Made by a program: the position numbers and the translations under genes
Shown here: positions 14,714 to 21,023 of the stretch, piece by piece
Layout: each line of letters starts with the position of its first letter
Position numbering within the stretch: the stretch's first letter is position 1
From: Bacillota bacterium
GTDB taxonomy: Bacteria; Bacillota; UBA4882; UBA8346
Length of the DNA stretch: 22,759 nt
Assembly (NCBI GenBank): GCA_023436305.1
Contig: JAEZJQ010000090.1
Span: 1 to 22,759, forward strand
Reading direction: 5' to 3'
The notes under the pieces: model-generated
The model's database searches: none
Seen by the model: the letters and a program-made list of their open reading frames with translations, nothing else
Told to the model about the DNA's origin: nothing

Positions 14714-15287
14714 TACACTGCACGATGTGGATGATACGTTGCGATATTTAATAAAAGCCCATCTCCAGGATGAGTTTCCGGAGTTTAAATATGATAATGC
14801 ATTCACCTTTGATTCACCTGCGGATATTGATGCTTCAACCTTGACCACGGCTCAAGTTTCAATATTTCTATATCAAATTGTTGAAAATAATTTTTTAAAG
14901 AATAATGACCGGGAGTTCTCCGGCGACGACAAAATGATATACCCACCTATGTTTCTCGATTTGTATTATCTGTTTACACCCTATGCCAGTGAACGGGACA
15001 AAGAACATACGATTCTGGAACGGATTATGACGGCATTTCACGATCACGCGGTTCTTAAGGAACCGGTACTTCAGGGAAACCTGGTCTATGGCGGAAATAC
15101 CGAGATAAGGACCGTGTCTCACAGTTTTTCATTTGATGAAATCAACAAACTATGGGAACGATTCCCCAATAAGCCGTTCAAGCTTTCCGTAGCTTATATG
15201 TTGACTCCGGTCAAAGTCCTGTCGGCAAAAGAACCGGAGCCGATCACCAGGGTAACGGAAAAGATCTTGAATGTACACGGGAAATAA
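14700..15287 (+). CDS. Pvc16/DUF4255 family protein, probable sheath-tube terminator cap
   Basis: A 195-residue protein starting inside the end of the AAA+ gene. It has the features of the Pvc16 N-terminal domain (DUF4255): an opening FNTLHDVDDTLRYLIKAHL, a D-P-A-DIDAS-T-x-Q-VSIFLYQIVEN strand region (residues 40-64), YPPMFLDLYYLFTPYA in the middle, HTILERIMTAFHDH, and a beta-rich end KLSVAYMLTPVKVLSA. In Afp and PVC the homologue caps the distal end of tube and sheath. Length is close to the family norm for the single-domain form. A 210-base gap holding the dispersed repeat follows. Confidence 0.88.
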   Translation: MALFNTLHDVDDTLRYLIKAHLQDEFPEFKYDNAFTFDSPADIDASTLTTAQVSIFLYQIVENNFLKNNDREFSGDDKMIYPPMFLDLYYLFTPYASERDKEHTILERIMTAFHDHAVLKEPVLQGNLVYGGNTEIRTVSHSFSFDEINKLWERFPNKPFKLSVAYMLTPVKVLSAKEPEPITRVTEKILNVHGK

Positions 15288-15349
15288 TTTAGTGATTGAC
15301 CAGACCAGGAGTTCCGATATTGATCCATCAAGCTGGTTCCGAAGTTACC

Positions 15350-15467
15350 CTTAGGAGTCCGTTTCTGATAAGTGATTTCGAAGCGTATTTAGTATCGAGT
15401 GACATATTTCAATACAACATAGAGTGGTTTTAAGCGATTAAAACGTGTTACTCGCACAGACTCCCGG
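15350..15467 (+). repeat. Dispersed inverted-repeat element, copy 2, inside the eCIS operon
   Basis: This element matches 2133-2250 across its length in the same orientation: shared blocks include AAGCGTATTT, TCGAGTGACATATT, AATACAA, GTTTTAAGC and GTGTTACTC. Its ends GGAGTCCG and CAGACTCC are complementary but less perfect than in copy 1. An inner TTTTAA-GCGA-TTAAAA forms a perfect 6-bp stem with a GNRA-type loop. It occupies most of the gap between the Pvc16-like gene and the following small gene. Confidence 0.75.
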
Positions 15468-15497
15468 TGAATATCAAAAGGTAAGGAGATGGCAATC

Positions 15498-15896
15498 ATG
15501 GTTACAATCCAAAACCGATTGAACCAGCGCATCATTATCAATCTAAACGGAAGGAGGAATCTAGACCTCCCGGCGAAAGGCTCCGCTCATATCCCGGAAG
15601 AGGAACTGGCATCACCCCATATGCAAGACTTAATCACCAACGATTATATCGTGGTCGTCTCAACCGGCAATGTTAAAAATGAACCGGCCAAAGCCATTGG
15701 AAAACAAGAAACGGAACCGGAAAAAGGGCCATTGAAACCCGGTTCGGCCGAAACCGGGCTCGATACTGAAAAACAAGCAGTTTCTAAAACTTCCGATGGA
15801 CCGGAGAAGAAAGCGGAGAATGCTGAACCATCCAAATCAAATACTGCCGCAGCCAGAAGGTCAACCACAACAAAATCAACGGATTCCAAAAAGTAA
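15498..15896 (+). CDS. Small eCIS-operon protein with conserved-looking N-terminus and disordered tail
   Basis: I choose ATG 15498 (132 residues): AAGGAG ends nine bases before it and abuts the alternative ATG 15489. The first ~50 residues look folded and beta-rich (VTIQNRLNQRIIINL, then a Leu-Pro-Ala-Lys-Gly turn, then LITNDYIVVVS). The remaining ~75 residues are low-complexity, rich in Lys, Glu, Pro, Ser, Thr and Ala, ending in a Ser/Thr/Lys stretch; they are probably disordered. I do not recognise a named family. Its place between the cap gene and the sheath genes, with a good ribosome binding site and 31 bases to the sheath, suggests a particle accessory or assembly role. Confidence 0.7.
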   Translation: MVTIQNRLNQRIIINLNGRRNLDLPAKGSAHIPEEELASPHMQDLITNDYIVVVSTGNVKNEPAKAIGKQETEPEKGPLKPGSAETGLDTEKQAVSKTSDGPEKKAENAEPSKSNTAAARRSTTTKSTDSKK

Positions 15897-15927
15897 TCCG
15901 TTTAAAAAATAGTGAAGGAGGTTTAAA

Positions 15928-17445
15928 ATGCCTAACTATCTGACACCTGGAGTTTATATTGAAGAAATGTCAAGTGGAAGTAAACCGATTTCCGGAGCCG
16001 GAACATCCACCGCCGCTTTCGTTGGGATTGCCGAAAAAGGCGTAATCGGCCGCGCGGTATTGATCACCAACTGGAGCCAGTATGTGAAGGAGTTTGGCGG
16101 TTTTCTGGCGGACTACTACTTGGCTTATGCGGTTTATGGCTTTTTCGCTGAGGGCGGTACCACTTGTTATGTAGTCCGGACTTGCCACTATGATGGGACT
16201 GGGAAAAAGACCGCAATTGCCTCTAGTGCGCTTATCCCGGATAAGAATTATACGGAAGCTACAAAGACCTATTCTTTTCGGGTCAAGGCTTCATCCGAGG
16301 GAACCTGGGGGGATAAGTTGCTTATTTTGCTTGAAAACGCTACCGAAGGAACCGGTTTCCAATTAACGGTTTATCAAAATACAGTGGCGGAAGATAATAA
16401 ACTGGAAAATTTCGATCAGTTGACCATGGACACTGTGGAGGATACCATCAACTATTCCTCCAAATTGATCCGGATTGAAACCAGTTGGACCGGGGGGACC
16501 AGTTCCAACCAAGCTCCCAAACTTTCGGCGCCGGATGGAATACCATTGACTAGCGGTAACAATGGCCTGGCCAATTTGGCGGCCAATGATCTTTATGGTG
16601 ACGAAGCCGCCCAAACCGGATTGCATGCCTTTGATATCATCGATGGTATTAATATCGTGGCGATTCCGGAAGTTCTGGACGGTAAAGATACCACATATCA
16701 AACCATTATCTCACAAGGATTAATGTATTGCAAAAACCGGAAGGATTGTTTCTTCGTCGCCGATCCGCCGAAGTCGAAAGCAGTCACGGATATCAAGACC
16801 TTTAAAAATTTCAGTTCCACTTACGGAGCTTTGTATTACCCCTGGGTTTATATCAGTGATCCGTTAAATGGCGGACAAAAGAAGTTGGTACCCCCATCGG
16901 GAGTGGTGGCCGGAACATATGCCTATACCGATGCCAACCGTGGTGTTCATAAGGCCCCGGCGGGTATTACCGACGGTTACTTGGATTCGGTGAATGGAGT
17001 GGAAACCGTTGTTACCAAAAACGAACAGGAATTATTAAATCCCATCGGCATTAATGTGATCCGCTCGTTCCCGGCTGGAATCTGTATTTGGGGCGCCCGA
17101 ACCCTGTCGGCGGATCCGGAATGGACCTACGTTAACGTGCGCCGCCTGCTTATTTATATCGAAAAATCCCTTTATAAAGGTACCCAATGGGTGGTCTTCG
17201 AACCCAACGATCCGAATTTGTGGGGGAATGTTAAACGGAACATCACTGCTTTCCTGACCAAGGTTTGGCGGGATGGAGCGTTGTTCGGGAGTACCCCGGA
17301 GGAAGCGTTTTTCGTGAAAGTTGATGCGGAAAATAACCCGCAAGAGACCAGGGATCTTGGCCAATTGATCATTGATGTCGGAGTGGCCCCGGTAAAACCG
17401 GCCGAATTTGTAATTATCCGAATCAGCCAAAAACGGGCGCAATAA
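15928..17445 (+). CDS. Contractile tail sheath protein 1 (Afp2/3/4-like)
   Basis: A 505-residue phage-type tail sheath subunit, which surrounds the inner tube and contracts to drive it into a target membrane. The N-terminus LTPGVYIEEMSSGSKPISGA and GTSTAAFVG are the standard arm region; NWSQYVKEFGGF and AVYGFFAEGGTTCYVVR follow. The middle (about 90-230) is variable, and the C-terminal sheath domain from about 330 includes HKAPAG, INVIRSFPAGICIWGARTLS, NVRRLLIYIEKS, the KxWRDGALFGSTPEEAFFVK region and the last strand VAPVKPAEFVIIRISQ, used for handshake contacts between subunits. GAAGGAGG precedes ATG 15928. It pairs with a paralogue 72 bases downstream. Confidence 0.95.
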   Translation: MPNYLTPGVYIEEMSSGSKPISGAGTSTAAFVGIAEKGVIGRAVLITNWSQYVKEFGGFLADYYLAYAVYGFFAEGGTTCYVVRTCHYDGTGKKTAIASSALIPDKNYTEATKTYSFRVKASSEGTWGDKLLILLENATEGTGFQLTVYQNTVAEDNKLENFDQLTMDTVEDTINYSSKLIRIETSWTGGTSSNQAPKLSAPDGIPLTSGNNGLANLAANDLYGDEAAQTGLHAFDIIDGINIVAIPEVLDGKDTTYQTIISQGLMYCKNRKDCFFVADPPKSKAVTDIKTFKNFSSTYGALYYPWVYISDPLNGGQKKLVPPSGVVAGTYAYTDANRGVHKAPAGITDGYLDSVNGVETVVTKNEQELLNPIGINVIRSFPAGICIWGARTLSADPEWTYVNVRRLLIYIEKSLYKGTQWVVFEPNDPNLWGNVKRNITAFLTKVWRDGALFGSTPEEAFFVKVDAENNPQETRDLGQLIIDVGVAPVKPAEFVIIRISQKRAQ

Positions 17446-17517
17446 ATCGTGATTACCGTGATCATAATGAAGTGAATCATCCCTTGTTTGAAAATGAAAT
17501 GATAAAGGAGGGCCACA

Positions 17518-19020
17518 ATGTCTGATCCAAAATCACCAGGGGTATATATTCTGGAGTTGTCAAGCGGGGTCAAACCCATTGCCGGGGCGGGCACATCAAC
17601 AGCCGCGTTCGTTGGGTTGGTAGAGAGATGTAATCCGGACGATCTGAACAAAGCGGCGTTCATTCCCAATTGGACCCGTTTTGTGGAAAAGTTTGGGAGT
17701 TTTTTCCCCAATGGATATCTCGCTTATTCCGTATATGGCTTTTTCGCTGAGGGAGGAACATCCTGTTATGTTGTCCCTTTAGTTCCGGATGATGCCGATA
17801 AAGCATTCTTTACCATAAAGGACAATGGGACTGTTGCGGCCGATTCTCTAAATGTAACCGCCAATTTGGCGGGTAGTTGGGGGAATCGAATCAACGTAAC
17901 CATTGAGGATGCTTCTAAGAATAAGGATAGCGAAGGTAAAGTCATTGATGCCAAGCTTTTTAAGCTTACGATTACCTACCAAAAAGATGTGATGGAGGTA
18001 TATGATCGGATTTCATTATTCGACATTGCCGCTAAAGTGAATGGGGTTTCCTCACTGGTTACGGTCGAAGTCTTGACCGCTTTGCCCACTGATCCCGCCG
18101 AAATAAGCGCTTTTAAGACCAGGCCGGCCAACGTTTCCAATCGCCTGGACCAAGGCGCAGATGGTACGGCAAGTTCGGTGGATTTTATCGGCTCCGAACA
18201 GAACAAACGGGGTTTACATGCGTTTGATCCGATTGATGGCATCAACATTGTGGCCATTCCGGACAAGCCCGGCGATTCCAATGTTGCCCGTGAGGGAATT
18301 ATTTATTGCCAAAAACGGAAGGACTGTTTCTTTCTCGTCGATCCCCCCTATGGAACCACGGATGTCAAATCTTTCCGAAGCCCGTTCAATTCTTCATATG
18401 CCGCTCTTTATTATCCCTGGGTTATTGTCACTGACCCGTTAACCGGCAGGCAAAAACCAATTCCGCCTTCGGGTATGGTGGCCGGTACATATGCATATAC
18501 GGATTCGACCCGGGGAGTCCATAAAGCCCCCGCCGGAATCGTGGAGGGATATCTTGACTGGGCAGCGGGGGTAGAAACAGTTATAACCTCAACCCAGCAG
18601 GAACAATTGAACCCGGAAGGAATTAATGTCATTCGTTCATTGCCGGAAGGTATCTGTATCTGGGGCGCCCGGACCTTGTCGCGGGATTCGGAATGGACAT
18701 ATGTCAATGTACGCCGCCTGTTAACCTATATTGAAAAATCGGTGGAAGCCGGTACGCAATGGGTGGTCTTTGAACCGAACACACCGGAGTTATGGGGTAA
18801 TGTGAAACGGAACCTGACTGCTTTCCTTACCCGGGTTTGGCGGGATGGCGCTTTGTTTGGCAGTATTCCGGATGAAGCTTTTTTCGTGAAGGTAGATGAG
18901 GAAAATAACCCATCGGATGTAAGAGATCTCGGCCAACTGATTATTGAGGTCGGCGTGGCTCCGGTAAAACCGGCCGAGTTTGTCATTATCAAAATTATGC
19001 AAAAGACATTATCCAAATAA
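17518..19020 (+). CDS. Contractile tail sheath protein 2 (Afp2/3/4-like)
   Basis: A 500-residue paralogue of the preceding sheath. The N-terminal arm (SPGVYILELSSGVKPIAGA, GTSTAAFVGL) and the C-terminal sheath domain (from HKAPAG at about residue 340 to VAPVKPAEFVIIKIMQ) are close to sheath 1, while residues 95-230 diverge, as expected for the outward-facing domain. Having two or three sheath genes is typical of eCIS (Afp2, Afp3, Afp4), unlike most phages with one; minor sheaths are thought to occupy particle ends. AAAGGAGG precedes ATG 17518, and the tube gene starts 29 bases after the stop. Confidence 0.95.
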   Translation: MSDPKSPGVYILELSSGVKPIAGAGTSTAAFVGLVERCNPDDLNKAAFIPNWTRFVEKFGSFFPNGYLAYSVYGFFAEGGTSCYVVPLVPDDADKAFFTIKDNGTVAADSLNVTANLAGSWGNRINVTIEDASKNKDSEGKVIDAKLFKLTITYQKDVMEVYDRISLFDIAAKVNGVSSLVTVEVLTALPTDPAEISAFKTRPANVSNRLDQGADGTASSVDFIGSEQNKRGLHAFDPIDGINIVAIPDKPGDSNVAREGIIYCQKRKDCFFLVDPPYGTTDVKSFRSPFNSSYAALYYPWVIVTDPLTGRQKPIPPSGMVAGTYAYTDSTRGVHKAPAGIVEGYLDWAAGVETVITSTQQEQLNPEGINVIRSLPEGICIWGARTLSRDSEWTYVNVRRLLTYIEKSVEAGTQWVVFEPNTPELWGNVKRNLTAFLTRVWRDGALFGSIPDEAFFVKVDEENNPSDVRDLGQLIIEVGVAPVKPAEFVIIKIMQKTLSK

Positions 19021-19049
19021 TTTTTCTTCGATAAAGGAGGATAAAAACA

Positions 19050-19493
19050 ATGGCAACAGGTCAAAGAAACGATCCGTATAGAAATTTTCGTTTTCGAGTT
19101 GCAATTAGCGGTATACAGGTGGCGGGTTTCTCCGAGGTTACCATTCCCGATTCCACCGTTGATCCTGTGGATTACCGTGAGGGTACCGATCCTACCCATG
19201 TACGAAAGCTCTCCGGATTGACCAAGTATGGTTCCATCAGTTTAAAAAAAGGTTTAACCGATTCGATGGACCTTTATAACTGGCATTTGCAGGTCGCTCA
19301 GAAAGGAGCTCTGGGCGCCAGAATGAGTTTATCCTTGATCCTGGTTGATGAGGAAGGCAATTCCAAGGCGCAATGGGATATCGTTGAAGCTTGGCCCACC
19401 AAATATTCTTCTTCCGGGTTTAACGCCAAAAACAACGAAGTAGTCATTGAAACTTTGGAGCTTACCCATGAGGGAGTTACCAGAGTTAAATAA
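19050..19493 (+). CDS. Inner tube protein 1, gp19/Afp1-like
   Basis: A 147-residue tube subunit of the T4 gp19-like family (phage tail protein). Features: RNDPYRNFRFRVAISG at the start, AGFSEVTIP, the D-P-V-DYREG loop, KYGSISLKKGLTDSMDLYNW, and the closing strands WPTKYSSSGFNAKNNEVVIE and TLELTHEGV. In eCIS it stacks as hexameric rings inside the sheath and carries cargo in the lumen. AAAGGAGG precedes ATG 19050. A 295-base gap with degenerate repeats follows, unusual inside a structural operon. Confidence 0.95.
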   Translation: MATGQRNDPYRNFRFRVAISGIQVAGFSEVTIPDSTVDPVDYREGTDPTHVRKLSGLTKYGSISLKKGLTDSMDLYNWHLQVAQKGALGARMSLSLILVDEEGNSKAQWDIVEAWPTKYSSSGFNAKNNEVVIETLELTHEGVTRVK

Positions 19494-19498
19494 ACAGC

Positions 19499-19670
19499 CG
19501 CGAGTTATGGGGTACGAGTTCTAAGTTATTAACGGGTTACGAGTCACGAGTCACGAATCACGAGTTCTGAGTCACGGGTCAAGAGTCAATGGGCCGTAAG
19601 TTTTGCGTGATGAGTTATGGGTCCCCGGTTACGAGGCAGAAGTCCAAGTTGCGAGTCGGGGCTGCGAGTA
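19499..19670. repeat. Degenerate tandem repeat of a GAGTYACGAGTCACGA-type unit
   Basis: A stretch dominated by short units of the type ACGAGTC, best preserved at 19538-19582 (GTTACGAGTCACGAGTCACG followed by variants) and decaying on both sides into CGAGTT, GGGTCAAGAGTC, AAGTTGCGAGTC. Units are 7-9 bases, imperfect and unspaced. There is no reading frame and no strong hairpin. It fills most of the gap between the tube 1 gene and the next gene. Confidence 0.75.
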
Positions 19671-19702
19671 AAAATAAATTTGTTGAGGGTAACGATCCTG
19701 AT

Positions 19703-19730
19703 TTGCAGTTTTTGATCTTTGATCTATGAT
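19703..19730 (+). promoter_or_regulatory. Possible internal promoter in the eCIS operon
   Basis: TTGCAG (19703-19708), 16 bases, TATGAT (19725-19730), just right of the degenerate repeats and about 60 bases before the next start codon. Weak by consensus, but placed where an internal promoter would be useful. Confidence 0.25.
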
Positions 19731-19788
19731 AAAGTTAAAGGTAGTGAGATTAACTTTTGAATTTATTAAGTGGGAGGGCCATGAGTTT

Positions 19789-20157
19789 ATGGGAGTTTTG
19801 CAGACTGAATTTGAGTTTACCCTGCCTAAGGGTTATGTCGATGAAACGGGCACTCTTCATAAAGAAGGGGTGATGAGGTTGGCTACCGCGGCGGATGAAA
19901 TATTGCCCATGCGTGACCCGCGGGTTCAGCAAAACCCGGCATATTTAACGGTTATTTTGCTTTCCCGGGTGGTTACCAAGTTAGGGACGTTGCGGATGAT
20001 TACCCCGTTGGTAATCGAGGGACTGTTTGCCGGTGATTTTGCTTATTTACAGGAGATGTATAACCGGATTAACCAGTATGGGTCAAATATCATTCAAACC
20101 GCCTGCCCGAAGTGCGAACATCAGTTTAACATCGAGATGCAGCCGCCGGGGGAATAG
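19789..20157 (+). CDS. eCIS/phage tail assembly-type protein with C-terminal Cys pair
   Basis: I choose ATG 19789 (122 residues), 11 bases after GGAGG at 19773-19777; the in-frame ATG 19726 would add 21 residues and lacks a ribosome binding site. The product opens MGVLQTEFEFTLPKGYVD, continues HKEGVMRLATAADEILPMRD and PAYLTVILLSRVVTKLG, and ends in a helical part (FAYLQEMYNRINQ) and CPKCEHQFNIEM. This pattern is like the tail assembly proteins next to the tube genes in eCIS and some phage clusters, which are related in role to baseplate or tube-assembly chaperones. The single C-x-x-C with a nearby His could bind zinc, perhaps across a dimer. The stop codon overlaps the next start by one base. 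Confidence 0.75.
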   Translation: MGVLQTEFEFTLPKGYVDETGTLHKEGVMRLATAADEILPMRDPRVQQNPAYLTVILLSRVVTKLGTLRMITPLVIEGLFAGDFAYLQEMYNRINQYGSNIIQTACPKCEHQFNIEMQPPGE

Positions 20158-20336
20158 TGGGCTACCCCCTCGACCGCCTTTATGAGGAGGTAGCCTTCTT
20201 AGCGTATTATTTTCATTGGGATTATCAAACGGTGCTGAATATTGAACACCGTGAACGGCAGCGCTGGTGTGAGGAGCTCAGCAAAATAAATAAGAAATTA
20301 AATGGAGACGAAGAGAAAAGTATTTTTGATATTTAG
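20157..20336 (+). CDS. 59-residue eCIS small protein (DUF6760/Afp6-like position)
   Basis: A short gene starting at GTG 20157, whose first base is the last base of the previous stop (TAGTG), a classic coupling arrangement. The product begins VGYPLDRLYEEVAFLAYYF and continues HWDYQTVLNIEHRERQRWCE, then a short charged tail. From memory, very small proteins with a G-Y-P-L-x-x-L-x-E-E-V-A-x-I/L-A-Y-x-F/H-W pattern sit exactly here, between the tail assembly gene and the second tube gene, in eCIS loci (annotated DUF6760). The exact role is not known. It is 24 bases from the second tube gene. Confidence 0.8.
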   Translation: MGYPLDRLYEEVAFLAYYFHWDYQTVLNIEHRERQRWCEELSKINKKLNGDEEKSIFDI

Positions 20337-20360
20337 TATTTACATCAGAGGAGGGTTTTA

Positions 20361-20927
20361 ATGCCATTCGGATTTAACGGTGGATTTTCCGTAAATGCCG
20401 GCGCCAATATCGGAGCCAATTTCAATGTCAGTGCCGGCGCCAATGTTAATTTGAACGCGGGCGTCAACCTGGCTGTAAACAACGGAAATTCACCCGGACA
20501 ACGGGTGGTTGATCCCTATCTCGTCCATAATTTTAAAGTTGAGTTTTTGGGGCTAACCGCCGGGGGTTTTTCGGAAGTTTCCGGATTGAGTATTCAAGTC
20601 GAGGTCGAGCGCAAAACATTTGGGGGACAACACAATATTGAATATAAATTCGTGAAGGGAATCCGTTACCCGGATTTAGTCCTGAAACGGGGGATTGGCG
20701 ATATTGATCTTTTATGGGCGTGGTATTTGATGGTGTTAAACGGGACCATTATCCGGCAGAACGGTTCCATTGTCCTGTTCGATCAGGCCAAAAACCGGGT
20801 CCGGCAATGGGACTTTGAGGGGGCCTATCCTATCAAGTGGGAGGGCCCGGTGTTTAATGCCACCAGTAATACCGTGGCCATCGAAAGCCTGACCCTGGTT
20901 CATCATGGACTAAAGATGGTTTTTTAA
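20361..20927 (+). CDS. Inner tube protein 2, gp19/Afp5-like, with N-terminal extension
   Basis: A 188-residue gp19-type tube protein. Residues 49-188 are the canonical domain: VVDPYLVHNFKVEFLGL, AGGFSEVSGLSIQVEVER, the loop with GGQHNIEYKF, RYPDLVLKRGIGDIDLLWAW, RQWDFEGAYPIKWEGP, and SNTVAIESLTLVHHG. Residues 1-48 are an added segment made almost only of Asn, Gly, Ala, Val and Ser in an alternating pattern (for example NAGANIGANFNVSAGANVN). Tube 1 in this operon lacks it. In Afp, the second tube type sits at the baseplate end and joins the spike complex. GAGGAGGG precedes ATG 20361. Confidence 0.93.
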   Translation: MPFGFNGGFSVNAGANIGANFNVSAGANVNLNAGVNLAVNNGNSPGQRVVDPYLVHNFKVEFLGLTAGGFSEVSGLSIQVEVERKTFGGQHNIEYKFVKGIRYPDLVLKRGIGDIDLLWAWYLMVLNGTIIRQNGSIVLFDQAKNRVRQWDFEGAYPIKWEGPVFNATSNTVAIESLTLVHHGLKMVF

Positions 20928-20942
20928 CGATACGACCAGTTT

Positions 20943-21023
20943 TTTTAGGTTTTTTTGAAATCGCTTTTGAATGGATGGGCTGGTGGATGATACAAACCAA
21001 AGATCATTTTAAAAAACCTAAAA
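20943..21023 (+). repeat. Perfect 13-bp inverted repeat bracketing the start of the last gene
   Basis: TTTTAGGTTTTTT (20943-20955) and AAAAAACCTAAAA (21011-21023) are exactly complementary, 55 bases apart. Both candidate start codons of the following open frame (ATG 20975 and ATG 20987) lie in the loop. In RNA it could form a long stem; the many A-T pairs make it only moderately stable. Confidence 0.55.

Noticed and set aside
19499..19670. CRISPR-like array
   Set aside because: The units are 7-9 bases, degenerate and directly adjacent, with no spacers of regular length and no cas genes.
12434..20927. Prophage interpretation of the tail genes
   Set aside because: The set of AAA+ ATPase, Pvc16-type cap, two sheaths and two tubes is the eCIS pattern, and no head, packaging, lysis or integration gene is seen; the right side is unseen, so this is not absolute.
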